This document shows positions 16,107 to 25,009 of a DNA stretch of 64,000 nucleotides, one piece after another. The position numbers and the translations under genes are program-made. The DNA lies in the NCBI RefSeq assembly GCF_009669325.1, contig NZ_SZWE01000002.1, positions 124,001 through 188,000 of the forward strand, read 5' to 3'. How positions within the stretch are numbered: the first letter of the stretch is position 1; each line of letters starts with the position of its first letter. The DNA is from Roseovarius bejariae. GTDB lineage: Bacteria; Pseudomonadota; Alphaproteobacteria; Rhodobacterales; Rhodobacteraceae. Under the pieces are notes generated by a model that ran no database searches, was not told the DNA's origin, and saw nothing but the letters and a program-made list of their open reading frames with translations.

Positions 16107-17408
16107 ATGACATATCAGAACCGCATCCACCCAAATGTTCCGGGCGTGGATCAATCTGACCGCACCGTGCCCGTGAACCTGCGCCAGTCCGGGCCGACGC
16201 CCGTGCAACTGCTGATCTCGACCCGGGTGCGCAAATCCCCCTTCTGGCACCTGTCGATCGAGGCGGGCGCATGGCGTGCCACCGTCTATAACCGCATGTA
16301 CCACCCGCGCGCCTATGCCCGCCCCGAAGATGGCGGCGCCATGGCCGAATACCGCGCGCTGGTGAATGGCGTGACCCTTTGGAATGTCGCCGTCGAACGG
16401 CAGATTTGCGTCAAGGGCCCCGACGCCGAGGATTTCGTCAACACCGTCATCACCCGCGACGCCACCAAGATCGCGCCAATGCACGGCAAATACTGCATCC
16501 TGTGCAACGACAAGGGCGGTATCCTCAACGATCCGGTTCTCCTGCGCCTCGCCGAGGATGAATTCTGGTTTTCCATTTCCGACAGCGACCTGATGCTTTG
16601 GCTGCAAGGGGTCAACACCCCCCGCCGCTGGGACGTGGAGATTAACGAACTCGATGTCGCCCCCCTGCAAGTTCAGGGGCCATTGTCCGAAGACCTCATG
16701 GCCGACCTGATCGGCGATGAGGTCCTTGACCTGCCGTATTACGGCATGATGGAAACCGAGATCGAAGGCTGCCCCGTGGTCATCAGCCAAACGGGCTTCA
16801 GCGGCGAAAAAGGGTACGAAGTCTATGTTCGCAATGCGACCGAAACGGCCGAACCCGTCTGGTACGCCGTCCGCGGCATCGGCGCGCGCTATGGCCTGCG
16901 GGTGATCGCCCCGGGCCACCACCGCCGGATCGCCGCCGGTATCCTGTCATGGGGGCAGGATATGGACTCCGAGACCTCGCCGTTTCAGGTGAACCTCGCC
17001 TACCAGGTGCCGCGCAAGAAAACCGCCGACTATATCGGCAAAGCGGCCCTGGAACGCCAGCGCACCCAGATCGAGGCGGGCCATTATCCCTTTGAGCTCA
17101 AGCTTGTCGGCCTGAAAATGGGCGGCCTGCCGATCACCGATTATGCCCCTGATTTCTGGCTGGTGTGCGACGAAGGTGAAACGCGCTGTGGTTATGTCAC
17201 CTCGCCATGGTATTCGCCGGACCTCGGGCAGAATATCGCACTGGCCTATGTCCCGTGGGGCAAATCCACCATCGGCACCCGCCTCAAGGTGGAACTCCCT
17301 GAAATGTATCAGGAAACCTCCGGCAAATCGGTTGATGCCATCGTCAGCGAAGTTCCCTTCGTGCCCTCAGCCCATCCAAGCGCACGGGAGCAAAGAAAAG
17401 CCGGTTAA
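16107..17408 (+). CDS. GcvT-family folate-dependent enzyme, DmdA-like
   Basis: About 433 residues with the GcvT/DmdA fold: VYNRMYHPRAY, LWNVAVERQICVKGPDAEDF, KYCILCNDKGGILNDPVLL, FSISDSDLMLWLQGV, TGFSGEKGYEVYV and a C-terminal barrel. These segments match DmdA (DMSP demethylase) and its relatives better than true glycine-cleavage GcvT; for example ERQ-x-x-x-KG, NDPV and SIADSD-type strings are shared. The enzymes move a methyl or methylene group to tetrahydrofolate. Several DmdA-specific positions differ, so I keep it as DmdA-like. Start: ATG 16107 (MTYQNRIHPNVPG) or an in-frame GTG at 16056; neither has a clear ribosome site. Its stop overlaps the convergent gene's stop in TTAA. Confidence 0.8.
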   Translation: MTYQNRIHPNVPGVDQSDRTVPVNLRQSGPTPVQLLISTRVRKSPFWHLSIEAGAWRATVYNRMYHPRAYARPEDGGAMAEYRALVNGVTLWNVAVERQICVKGPDAEDFVNTVITRDATKIAPMHGKYCILCNDKGGILNDPVLLRLAEDEFWFSISDSDLMLWLQGVNTPRRWDVEINELDVAPLQVQGPLSEDLMADLIGDEVLDLPYYGMMETEIEGCPVVISQTGFSGEKGYEVYVRNATETAEPVWYAVRGIGARYGLRVIAPGHHRRIAAGILSWGQDMDSETSPFQVNLAYQVPRKKTADYIGKAALERQRTQIEAGHYPFELKLVGLKMGGLPITDYAPDFWLVCDEGETRCGYVTSPWYSPDLGQNIALAYVPWGKSTIGTRLKVELPEMYQETSGKSVDAIVSEVPFVPSAHPSAREQRKAG

Positions 17409-18274
17409 AACCACTGTCCCGGTTCCATCAGGCCCAGATCCAGCAATTGGCGCGAATGCCACTCGAAAGGTGTGGAATTATGCCACTTGAAGGTCTCGAT
17501 ATCGAAGGTGGAGCCGGGGTTCGACTTGAGCGCCTTTGCCGTGCGGAATGAAACAATCGCCGCCGTCAGGTTGTGATGCCACGGGCAGGCATAGGTGTTG
17601 TATTCCTCGTCCGAAAAGGTGTGATCGTCGCGCAGGGTCAGTTCCGGCTTGGCCCTGAACAGGGCGATCCGGTCGATCTTGCGCCGCTTGGCCGGGATAT
17701 GCTCTTCATAGCGCCAGCGCAGCCCGCCGAAGAAATCCAACTGCCGTTCCTTGGGGTGATTGTGGTTCTCCGGGTCATTGCGCGCCAGCGCGTAATATCC
17801 CGACTTGTCCATATGCGCTTGTTCCAGCGACACCGCGAGGGGGTGCGCCTCCAGATCGCCGGCATAGAGATCCACCACGTAGCACAGCATCGCATCGCGC
17901 CGCTCTTCGGTGTGGAAGGTCAAAAGCTCTCCCACCGTGCGGGTCTCGCAGAAGGGATAGAACAGGTATTCGGCGTTGAAACAGTAATACAGCCACACGC
18001 CCGGTGCGGCGGCGATCACACGGTTGACCGCCGCCACGTAATCGCCCCCCTGCGTCACGTCGAAATTGATCCGCTCCACCTTGTCGGCCACGTCGGCTGG
18101 CAATGCGAAGGCCTCGGGCATGAAAACCAGCAAGCACTTGAAGCCACTGTCCAGATGGTGCCGTACCGTGCTTCCGATCTCGACGTCGTCCTCGACGAAG
18201 ATCATGCCGACAGGCCCCTTGGCAAGGCGGGGGCTTTCAGACTTCAGAAAGGCTTCAAGGCTGTCGTGTGTCAT
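17405..18274 (-). CDS. Divergent glycosyltransferase-like protein
   Basis: About 289 residues. GMIFVEDDVEIGSTVRHHLD and the alternating pattern that follows resemble the first half of family-2-like (GT-A) glycosyltransferases that act on a protein-linked or lipid acceptor, and WLYYCFNAEYLFYPF sits where the WxxxxDxDEF motif is expected, but the acidic DxD is missing. Activity is therefore doubtful. No signal peptide or membrane helix. The start is uncertain (18274, or upstream ATGs at 18322 and 18367). It is divergent from miaB and its stop shares TTAA with the convergent GcvT-like gene. Confidence 0.55.
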   Translation of the reverse strand: MTHDSLEAFLKSESPRLAKGPVGMIFVEDDVEIGSTVRHHLDSGFKCLLVFMPEAFALPADVADKVERINFDVTQGGDYVAAVNRVIAAAPGVWLYYCFNAEYLFYPFCETRTVGELLTFHTEERRDAMLCYVVDLYAGDLEAHPLAVSLEQAHMDKSGYYALARNDPENHNHPKERQLDFFGGLRWRYEEHIPAKRRKIDRIALFRAKPELTLRDDHTFSDEEYNTYACPWHHNLTAAIVSFRTAKALKSNPGSTFDIETFKWHNSTPFEWHSRQLLDLGLMEPGQWF

Positions 18275-18384
18275 CACCTGTCCCGGTTTTTTGCCGCTAA
18301 ACTCGGCCAATTCGCGGTCCATTGCAAGGGACCCTTGCCTTGGTGTAGGGAAGCGCCCTGAACCCATGCAGGAGTCTGTCCAAA

Positions 18385-19722
18385 ATGGCCGATCCGAAAA
18401 AACTTTTCATCAAGACCTACGGCTGCCAGATGAACGTTTACGACAGCGAACGCATGGCCGAGGCCATGGGCGGCGCGGGCTATGTTGAAACCCAAAGCCC
18501 CGACGACGCCGACATGATCCTGCTCAACACCTGCCACATCCGCGAAAAGGCCGCCGAAAAGGTCTATTCCGAACTGGGCCGTTTCCGCAGCCTCAAGGAT
18601 GAAAAACCCGACCTGAAAATCGGCGTTGCGGGCTGCGTGGCGCAGGCCGAGGGCGAAGAAATCATGCGCCGCCAGCCGCTGGTCGATATGGTCGTCGGCC
18701 CGCAAAGCTATCACCGCCTGCCGCAGATGGAGGCCAAGGCGCGCGAGGGCAAGAAGGCGCTCGATACCGACTTTCCGCTGGATGACAAATTCGAGACCCT
18801 GAAAAACCGCCCCAAGGCGAAACGCGGCCCGACGGCGTTTTTGACCGTGCAGGAAGGCTGTGACAAATTCTGCGCCTTCTGTGTCGTGCCCTATACCCGT
18901 GGTGCCGAAGTCAGCCGCCCGGCGACGCGTATCCTCGACGAGGCTCGCGATCTTGTCGAACGCGGCGTGCGTGAAATCACCCTGCTGGGCCAGAACGTCA
19001 ACGCCTACCACGGCGAAGGCCCCGACGGAAACGATTGGAGCCTCGCACGCCTGGTCTGGGCGCTCAACGACATCGACGGGCTTGAGCGTATCCGCTTCAC
19101 CACCTCGCACCCCAACGACATGGACGATGAACTGATCGCGGCCCATGGGACATGTGAAAAACTCATGCCCTACCTGCACTTGCCGGTGCAATCGGGCAGT
19201 GACCGCATTCTGAAACGGATGAACCGCAAGCACACCGCCGAAGAGTATATCCGCCTCATCGAACGCATCCGCGAAGCGCGCCCCGATATCCTGATGTCGG
19301 GCGATTTCATCGTCGGCTTCCCCGAGGAAACCGAGGCCGATTTCCAGGCCACCATGGACCTGATCGAAGAGGTGAAATACGGCTATGCCTTCTCGTTCAA
19401 ATACTCCACTCGCCCCGGCACGCCGGCGGCGGAACGCGCGCAACTGGACGAGGATGTGAAATCCGAGCGCCTCTACCGCCTGCAAGAGCGGATCACCCAC
19501 CATCAACGCGCCATTCAGGACGCCATGGTCGGCCGCGAGGTCAGCGTGCTTTTTGAAAAACCCGGTCGGCTCGACGGTCAAATGGTCGGCAAATCCGAAT
19601 ACCTGCATGCCGTGCATGTCGCCGAATCCGGCCTCAACCCCGGCGATCTGGCCCGTGTACGCATCATCGAAAGCGGCTCGAATTCCCTCAGCGGTCAGGT
19701 GATCGGGCAGGGCGGGTCCTGA
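18385..19722 (+). CDS. miaB: tRNA-2-methylthio-N6-dimethylallyladenosine synthase
   Basis: A 445-residue methylthiotransferase. The N-terminal UPF0004 domain has cysteines in [27 protein letters not shown] and [10 protein letters not shown] (second Fe-S cluster); the radical SAM cluster is [15 protein letters not shown]; the C-terminal TRAM domain is at about 375-440. It methylthiolates C2 of i6A37 in tRNAs reading U-initial codons. It opens the conserved miaB-phoH-ybeY-corC-lnt order, here interrupted by an OmpA/lipoprotein pair and a dioxygenase pair. Confidence 0.97.
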   Translation: MADPKKLFIKTYGCQMNVYDSERMAEAMGGAGYVETQSPDDADMILLNTCHIREKAAEKVYSELGRFRSLKDEKPDLKIGVAGCVAQAEGEEIMRRQPLVDMVVGPQSYHRLPQMEAKAREGKKALDTDFPLDDKFETLKNRPKAKRGPTAFLTVQEGCDKFCAFCVVPYTRGAEVSRPATRILDEARDLVERGVREITLLGQNVNAYHGEGPDGNDWSLARLVWALNDIDGLERIRFTTSHPNDMDDELIAAHGTCEKLMPYLHLPVQSGSDRILKRMNRKHTAEEYIRLIERIREARPDILMSGDFIVGFPEETEADFQATMDLIEEVKYGYAFSFKYSTRPGTPAAERAQLDEDVKSERLYRLQERITHHQRAIQDAMVGREVSVLFEKPGRLDGQMVGKSEYLHAVHVAESGLNPGDLARVRIIESGSNSLSGQVIGQGGS

Positions 19723-19792
19723 CCCTAAGTGGATAGATTCGCATGGATTTATCCGGCTGTGTCCGATGTTCCCGTAGCGGTAGTTACTGTTT

Positions 19793-19814
19793 CCAGATAT
19801 GACACAATATCTGG
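19793..19814. promoter_or_regulatory. Perfect palindrome upstream of the OmpA-like gene
   Basis: CCAGATAT-GACACA-ATATCTGG, an 8-bp inverted repeat 100 bp before the start codon, in an AT-richer stretch (19723-19913). It could be an operator or an RNA hairpin; nothing else in this gap is recognisable. Confidence 0.4.
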
Positions 19815-19913
19815 TGAATTCTCCTTCACATCGTCCCTAAACTTGTTAGAGTGAAGGAATAATTCGTTGGGGGGTGGCCATTTTGTCGCTCCCGTGGGGG
19901 AATAAAAAGGACA

Positions 19914-20498
19914 GTGGCTGTGGCGAAAGATATTTCCAAGACAGTTCGCAGCGTTCTGGGGGGGCTGGCTGCCGTCGCCCTCGGACTTGCAGTTTCGGCG
20001 GACGCCGGGCTGGCGCAGCAAACGCAGCGTACCGTGAAGGGTGAAATTTACACCCCTGGCATCTGGGTCGATCCCGATGGTTGTGAACACTGGGTGATGG
20101 ACGATGGCGTCGAAGGCTACATGACGCCCCACGTCAACCGTCAGGGCATCCCGGTCTGCCGTCGCGGCAAGGTGTGCGGCGTCATGGACTCGGATCAATA
20201 TTTCGCCACCGACAGCGCCCGGATCAGCCCCGCAGGCCAGCGGCGGCTTCAGGAGTTCTTCCAGCAAACCGGCGCCGTGTCCTACATCATCACCGGCCAT
20301 ACCGACAGCCGCGCCTCGGACAGCTACAACATGCGGCTGTCCTACCGCCGGGCAAACTCGGTCGCTCGCGTGGCGCAAGGCGTGGGCGCCCGTATCGCCG
20401 ATGTCCGCGGCTACGGGGAACGTATGCCGAAGGCAACCAACAACACGGCAGCTGGCATGCAGCAAAACCGCCGCGTTGAAATCATCTGCATCAACTAG
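19914..20498 (+). CDS. OmpA-family envelope protein with a Cys-paired N-terminal module
   Basis: A 194-residue secreted protein. A signal peptide covers about residues 1-34 (LGGLAAVALGLAVSADAGLA). Residues 49-82 form a module with two cysteines (GIWVDPDGCEHW, DDGVEGY, GIPVC) that recurs in the next gene. Residues about 92-190 are an OmpA C-terminal domain (YFATDSARISPAGQRRL, ITGHTDSRASDSYN, RRANSVA, QNRRVEI) with the Asp and Arg used to bind diaminopimelate in peptidoglycan. GTG start with AAAAAGGACA upstream; a second in-frame GTG follows two codons later. It is 11 bp from the lipoprotein gene, clearly an operon. Confidence 0.88.
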   Translation: MAVAKDISKTVRSVLGGLAAVALGLAVSADAGLAQQTQRTVKGEIYTPGIWVDPDGCEHWVMDDGVEGYMTPHVNRQGIPVCRRGKVCGVMDSDQYFATDSARISPAGQRRLQEFFQQTGAVSYIITGHTDSRASDSYNMRLSYRRANSVARVAQGVGARIADVRGYGERMPKATNNTAAGMQQNRRVEIICIN

Positions 20499-20509
20499 GG
20501 GGCGGTCCA

Positions 20510-20815
20510 ATGAAATATGTGAAACTCATGCTAGCCGTGCCCGTTGCCGGGCTTCTGGCCGCCTGCGATGCAGGCCCCGACAAGGCCTATGATCGCCAGT
20601 TCTTCGATCGTGACCACCTGAGCAGCATGCGCGCCGGTATCTGGGTCGATCCCAACGGTTGCGATCACTGGATCATCGACGACGGGGTCGAGGGCTACCT
20701 TTCGCAACGTCTCGACAAATACGGCAAGCCGGTCTGCTCCGGCACGGCCCCGCCCACCGTCGCCACGGGCGACTTCAAGCAGGGCTCGACCGGCCTCATC
20801 GGGGATCCGCTCTGA
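20510..20815 (+). CDS. Small lipoprotein sharing the OmpA neighbour's module
   Basis: A 101-residue lipoprotein: the signal ends in the lipobox GLLAAC (Cys19). Residues 43-76 repeat the module of the preceding OmpA-like protein, with 21 of 34 identical positions (GIWVDP, GC, HW, DDGVEGY, PVC). The tail is short and polar. Both products should be in the envelope and may interact with the same partner. The start codon follows GGGGGCGGTCCA. A strong terminator ends the pair. Confidence 0.85.
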   Translation: MKYVKLMLAVPVAGLLAACDAGPDKAYDRQFFDRDHLSSMRAGIWVDPNGCDHWIIDDGVEGYLSQRLDKYGKPVCSGTAPPTVATGDFKQGSTGLIGDPL

Positions 20816-20843
20816 TCAATACGCCGAACATATGCCAGCAAAG

Positions 20844-20880
20844 ACAGCCGCAGGGTCGCCCCCTGCGGCTGTTTTCGTCT
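20844..20880 (+). terminator. Rho-independent terminator after the OmpA/lipoprotein pair
   Basis: Perfect 12-bp stem ACAGCCGCAGGG (20844-20855) and CCCTGCGGCTGT (20861-20872) with a TCGCC loop, followed by a T-rich tail. Confidence 0.85.
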
Positions 20881-20969
20881 CAAATGCGTGACAATTCATC
20901 CGCCGCCCTTGCGCCCGCCCGCGCAACTTGGCACCCTTTTCCCATAAGCTGCCAACCTTGGAGAGTTGA

Positions 20970-21980
20970 TTGAACACCACCGTGCTGCCTCCGCCCGACG
21001 ATGCCCTGCACGAAGAGGCGATAGAATTCCCCGACAACCGTTTGTTGATCGACCTGTGCGGCGAATTCGACCGCAACCTTGCAGACATCGAACAGAAAAT
21101 GGGCGTGCAGATATTGCGCCGCGGAAATCAACTCGTCGTCATGGGCGACGAGGCGGCCGCCAAGGAAACCATCGAGGTTCTGACCGCCCTTTATCAGCGC
21201 TTGGAGACCGGCAAGCCGGTCGAGGCGGCGGATGTGGATCGCGAATTGCGCATGGACAGTGGAGACGATGGCACCGGCACCCGCGACGGCGATCAGCTTG
21301 AGATGTTCAAGGGCGGCACGGTCGAAATCAAGACCCGCAAGAAACTGGTCGAACCGCGCACCGATGCGCAGAAATCCTATGTCAAATCGCTCTTTGCCAA
21401 TGAACTGGCCTTCGGCATCGGCCCGGCGGGCACCGGCAAGACCTACCTCGCCGTGGCCGTGGGCGTGTCGATGTTCATCGAAGGCCATGTCGATCGTATC
21501 ATCCTGTCGCGCCCCGCGGTCGAGGCGGGCGAGAAACTGGGCTACCTGCCCGGGGACATGAAGGAAAAGGTCGATCCCTACATGCAGCCGCTCTATGACG
21601 CGCTGAACGATTTCCTGCCCGGCAAGCAACTCGCCAAACTGATCGAGGAAAAGCGCATTGAAATTGCGCCGCTGGCCTTCATGCGGGGCCGGACACTGGC
21701 CAATGCCTTCGTGGTGCTGGACGAGGCGCAAAATGCCTCCTCCATGCAGATGAAGATGTTCCTGACCCGGCTGGGGGAAGGCTCGCGCATGGTCATCACC
21801 GGCGACCGCAGCCAGATCGACTTGCCGCGCGGCGTCACCTCCGGGTTGCACGACGCCGAGCGCCTGCTGAAACACATCCCCAATATCGCCTTCAACTACT
21901 TCTCGGCCAAGGACGTGGTGCGCCACCCGCTGGTGGCCGCGATCATCGAGGCCTACGACAAGGATTCACAACCCGGTTAG
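20970..21980 (+). CDS. phoH: PhoH-like ATPase
   Basis: A 336-residue PhoH-like (YbeZ) protein. An N-terminal KH-like region (residues about 10-75) precedes the P-loop GPAGTGKTYLAVAVG and Walker B VVLDEAQNAS, plus TGDRSQIDLPRG. It is a ribonucleotide-binding ATPase that works with YbeY in rRNA processing and ribosome quality control; ybeY is encoded 1.6 kb downstream. The start appears to be TTG at 20970 with GGAGAG upstream. In most relatives phoH directly follows miaB; here an envelope-protein pair lies between. Confidence 0.95.
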   Translation: MNTTVLPPPDDALHEEAIEFPDNRLLIDLCGEFDRNLADIEQKMGVQILRRGNQLVVMGDEAAAKETIEVLTALYQRLETGKPVEAADVDRELRMDSGDDGTGTRDGDQLEMFKGGTVEIKTRKKLVEPRTDAQKSYVKSLFANELAFGIGPAGTGKTYLAVAVGVSMFIEGHVDRIILSRPAVEAGEKLGYLPGDMKEKVDPYMQPLYDALNDFLPGKQLAKLIEEKRIEIAPLAFMRGRTLANAFVVLDEAQNASSMQMKMFLTRLGEGSRMVITGDRSQIDLPRGVTSGLHDAERLLKHIPNIAFNYFSAKDVVRHPLVAAIIEAYDKDSQPG

Positions 21981-21986
21981 GGCCGC

Positions 21987-22640
21987 CTATTGCGCCCACA
22001 TCCTCAAAAGGTTCGACCGGGCCTTGGACAGCGTCTGAACCTGTGCCGCATCCCCGGCCGCCTCGGCGGCGCTCAATGCCTGCCACAGGTCGAACAGAAC
22101 CTCACGCCGTGCCGCGTCCTGCACCCAACTGGTGATCCAGCCCACGACGACCAATCGCGCCCCGCGCGTCACCGGCTCCACCCGGTGCAGGGTCGTCGAG
22201 GGGTATAGCACCATCTCGCCCTGATCCAGCTTGAACTGCCGCTCCTCCACCCGGTCGGCCATCGTCAGGGCGCCGCCGTCATAGCTTTCGGGATCTGACA
22301 GGAACAGGGTAAAGGACACATCCGTGCGCCCCCCGGCCATAAGCGCGTTATCCACGTGATCGCCATATTGCCCGCCGCCCTGCGTGCGGCTGACCAGCAT
22401 CCCGGCAAAACCGCGCGGATAGGCGGCGGCCTGCACCACCGGATGCGACAGCATCGCCGCCTTGACCTTGTCCAGTACCGCGTCGGTGTCGCGCCCCGGT
22501 GCCGCCTGTTGGTTGTCTTTCACGCCGCGCGCCGTGCGCCCCGCCGTCTTGCTGCCATCCTCGAAGGGCAGGGCCAAGGCCGCCTCGTGCAGAACCTGCA
22601 CCGTCGCCGGGGTCAGAAGATCACTGATAACCAAGGGCAT
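21987..22640 (-). CDS. PKHD-type Fe(II)/2-oxoglutarate dioxygenase (PiuC/YbiX family)
   Basis: A 217-residue dioxygenase with the iron triad YGDHVDNA (His, Asp) and STTLHRVEPV (His), and the 2-oxoglutarate-binding Arg in GARLVVVGWI. PiuC/YbiX proteins are found next to TonB-dependent siderophore receptors and iron uptake genes; the substrate is unknown. The start MPLVISDLLTPATVQ at 22640 is the normal family start and lies 8 bp after the upstream stop, so the two minus-strand genes form an operon that interrupts the phoH-ybeY order. Confidence 0.92.
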   Translation of the reverse strand: MPLVISDLLTPATVQVLHEAALALPFEDGSKTAGRTARGVKDNQQAAPGRDTDAVLDKVKAAMLSHPVVQAAAYPRGFAGMLVSRTQGGGQYGDHVDNALMAGGRTDVSFTLFLSDPESYDGGALTMADRVEERQFKLDQGEMVLYPSTTLHRVEPVTRGARLVVVGWITSWVQDAARREVLFDLWQALSAAEAAGDAAQVQTLSKARSNLLRMWAQ

Positions 22641-22647
22641 CCCGGCC

Positions 22648-23466
22648 TCACTTGTGCCGAAGCGCGATGATCTCGATCCACCCCGCCGCGGCACTCAGGG
22701 CCGAGGTGTCCTTGGCTGCCGTTTCGGCCGTCAGGCCGGGGTAAAGCGCCGCGATCCCCTGCAACCGGTCCAGCACGGCTTGCCCGGCCTCGGTCTCGTC
22801 GGTTGTGCCGCCCGCGATCATGGCCTGTGCCCGCTGCTCGGCGGTTTTGTAAAAGCCCCAGCTGTCGCGGTATTCCATCGCGACATCGACACGCCCCTCG
22901 GCATCGACCCCGCCGCCATATTCCGCGGCGGCCAGCGTCATGAGCTTGTGCATGGCCATCAACCGCTCATGCAGCGTGGCCCCCGAGGCGTCTGCCGTCT
23001 TCGATACGGCCTCCAGCAAGGCACTTAACGCCGCCTCGACATCGGCCTCCGGGGCATCCGCTGCGATTGCGTCGGTAAACTGTTTGGCCAAGCCATCGAA
23101 TTCGGGCGCGTCATATTCCGCCAGCTCAGGTTCGATATCCTCGTAAAAGGCATGATGCGACAGCTCCAGGTGCTCGCGTGCCTTGTCATGGGCCCCGTGG
23201 CGGTAAAGCTGCGCCGCGATCCGATAGGTCCCCTCGAAATACCCAAGCTGTGTCAGGAATTTTGCAGGACCCTCAAGAACTTGGGTCACGCCCGCTTCGC
23301 CGGCCTCTCCCGATTCGCCTGCTTCCCCCGACTCGCTGGCCAATGCGGCCTGCGGCATCATCGCGGTCATGGTGGCGGGGGTGAGGGCGGCAAGCCCCGC
23401 TGCCGTCGCCGCTGCCCATTTGCGCGGGCTGACCCGGCGCGTGGTGGATGTCTTGCGTTCGGCCAT
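22648..23466 (-). CDS. Secreted protein with SGEAGE repeats, partner of the PiuC-type enzyme
   Basis: A 272-residue protein with a long N-terminal export signal (basic RR pairs, then ATAAGLAALTPATMTAMMP, cleavage near ALA-SE). The mature N-terminus is a low-complexity string of SGEAGE units. The rest is a helical domain with FEGTYRIAAQLYRHGAHDKA, HLELSHHAFYEDIEPEL and His/Glu-rich faces reminiscent of periplasmic metal-handling or imelysin-like helical proteins, but I cannot name the family. AAGGAGG precedes the ATG. The coupling to a PiuC-type dioxygenase suggests an iron-related role. Confidence 0.7.
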   Translation of the reverse strand: MAERKTSTTRRVSPRKWAAATAAGLAALTPATMTAMMPQAALASESGEAGESGEAGEAGVTQVLEGPAKFLTQLGYFEGTYRIAAQLYRHGAHDKAREHLELSHHAFYEDIEPELAEYDAPEFDGLAKQFTDAIAADAPEADVEAALSALLEAVSKTADASGATLHERLMAMHKLMTLAAAEYGGGVDAEGRVDVAMEYRDSWGFYKTAEQRAQAMIAGGTTDETEAGQAVLDRLQGIAALYPGLTAETAAKDTSALSAAAGWIEIIALRHK

Positions 23467-23572
23467 GGGGACCTCCTTTAATCTTACTGTTGTAGTCAGG
23501 TATTCTGGGCGATGTCATACTGTCAAGCGTTTTCCCCTGTCCTCGCCCCCGCGAACAGGCTACATCCCGCGC

Positions 23573-24061
23573 ATGACGACCGAGGTGATCATAGAAGACG
23601 ACCGCTGGCACGCCTGCGGCTTCGAGGCATTGGCCCGCCGCGCCCTCGACGCGGTGTTGGACCACCTCGGCCTCGACCCCGAGGAGTGGGAGATCGCCGT
23701 GCTGGCCTGCGATGACGCGCGCATCGCCAGCCTCAACGCCGATTTCCGCGAAAAGCCCACCCCCACCAATGTCCTCAGCTGGCCCAGTGAAGAGCGGGGC
23801 GTCGAATCCCCCGGCGACACGCCCGCCTTGCCCGAACCGGGACCGGACCCCGAGCTTGGCGACATCGCCATCGCCTATGACACCTGCGCCCGCGAGGCTG
23901 CCGAACAGGGCAAGCCGCTGGCCGATCACGTCGCGCATCTCATGGTGCACGGGGGGCTGCACCTTCTGGGCTACGATCATATCCGTGACGAAGATGCCAC
24001 TTTGATGGAAGCAACCGAAGTGGCGATACTTGGCAAACTGGGTCTTCCTGACCCATATTGA
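23573..24061 (+). CDS. ybeY: Endoribonuclease/rRNA maturation factor YbeY
   Basis: A 162-residue UPF0054 protein with the zinc motif HLMVHGGLHLLGYDH (three His) and the family LNADFREKPTPTNVLSWP. YbeY takes part in 3'-end maturation of 16S rRNA and removal of defective ribosomes, acting with PhoH and Era. The ATG at 23573 is the family start; the reading frame extends far upstream without conservation. corC-like follows after 45 bp. Confidence 0.95.
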   Translation: MTTEVIIEDDRWHACGFEALARRALDAVLDHLGLDPEEWEIAVLACDDARIASLNADFREKPTPTNVLSWPSEERGVESPGDTPALPEPGPDPELGDIAIAYDTCAREAAEQGKPLADHVAHLMVHGGLHLLGYDHIRDEDATLMEATEVAILGKLGLPDPY

Positions 24062-24106
24062 GCATATGACCGGGGGCCGCGCCCCCACCAACCGGACAAA
24101 GAGACC

Positions 24107-25006
24107 ATGGGCGACAGTACCGAAGACTCCTCTAACGCAGCGCAACGCGCGCAGCCCGAAAACGGGCACGATCACAGTAACGAGGACCAAGGCGGGTTTT
24201 TCCGCCGCATCATCGGCGTCCTGACCCACGGCGAAGATGAGACCCCAAGCGACGAGACCGACGGCGACAGCCGCCCCCGGGACACAGGCCCCGGCATGGG
24301 CAACCTGCGCGACATGGCGGTCGAGGATGTCGCCATCCCCAAGGCCGAAATCCTCTCGGTGCCCTCCGACATCACCAAGGACGAACTGGTGCAGGTCTTC
24401 CGCGACAGCGGGTTGACCCGCCTGCCGGTCTACGAGGGCACGCTCGACACGCCCATCGGCATGGTGCACCTCAAGGATTTCGCGCTCAAGCACGGCTTCA
24501 ACGGCAAGGGCGGGCGGTTCTCGCTCAAGAACACCCTGCGCCCGCTGCTCTACGTGCCCCCCTCCATGCCCATCGGCGTTCTGCTGCAAAAAATGCAGAG
24601 CGAGCGGCGCCACATGGCGCTGGTCATCGACGAATACGGCGGGGTGGACGGGCTGGTCACCATCGAGGACCTGATCGAACAAGTCGTGGGCGAGATCGAG
24701 GACGAACACGACCTCGACGACGATCAACTCTGGACACAGGAACGCCCCGGCGTCTACCTTGCCTTCGCCAAGACGCCGCTGGACGAATTCGAAGAGGAAA
24801 TCGGCCAGTCCCTCACCGAGGCCGAGGAAATCGATGAAGAGGAAATCGACACGCTGGGCGGTCTGGTCTTCATGCTTCTGGGCCGGGTGCCGGTGCGCGG
24901 CGAGGTGGTCGAACACCCCGCCGGCGTCACCATCGAAGTGACCGAGGCCGACCCCCGCCGCATCAAGCGCCTGCGCGTCCGCATGCCCGAGGCACAGGAA
25001 GGCTAA
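24107..25006 (+). CDS. CBS/CorC_HlyC domain protein
   Basis: A 299-residue cytoplasmic protein: an acidic, Ser/Asn-rich start, paired CBS domains ([19 protein letters not shown] through [20 protein letters not shown]) and a C-terminal transporter-associated CorC_HlyC domain ([32 protein letters not shown]). Such proteins (YbeX/CorC) assist Mg2+/Co2+ handling and ribosome maturation and usually lie next to ybeY and lnt, as here. A GGGGGC-CGC-GCCCCC hairpin sits between ybeY and this gene. lnt starts 3 bp after the stop. Confidence 0.92.
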   Translation: MGDSTEDSSNAAQRAQPENGHDHSNEDQGGFFRRIIGVLTHGEDETPSDETDGDSRPRDTGPGMGNLRDMAVEDVAIPKAEILSVPSDITKDELVQVFRDSGLTRLPVYEGTLDTPIGMVHLKDFALKHGFNGKGGRFSLKNTLRPLLYVPPSMPIGVLLQKMQSERRHMALVIDEYGGVDGLVTIEDLIEQVVGEIEDEHDLDDDQLWTQERPGVYLAFAKTPLDEFEEEIGQSLTEAEEIDEEEIDTLGGLVFMLLGRVPVRGEVVEHPAGVTIEVTEADPRRIKRLRVRMPEAQEG

Positions 25007-25009
25007 CCC

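Noticed and set aside
23282..23340. CRISPR-like short repeats
   Set aside because: The repeats are the in-frame SGEAGE coding repeats of the secreted protein, with no spacers. No CRISPR array or cas gene was seen in the window.
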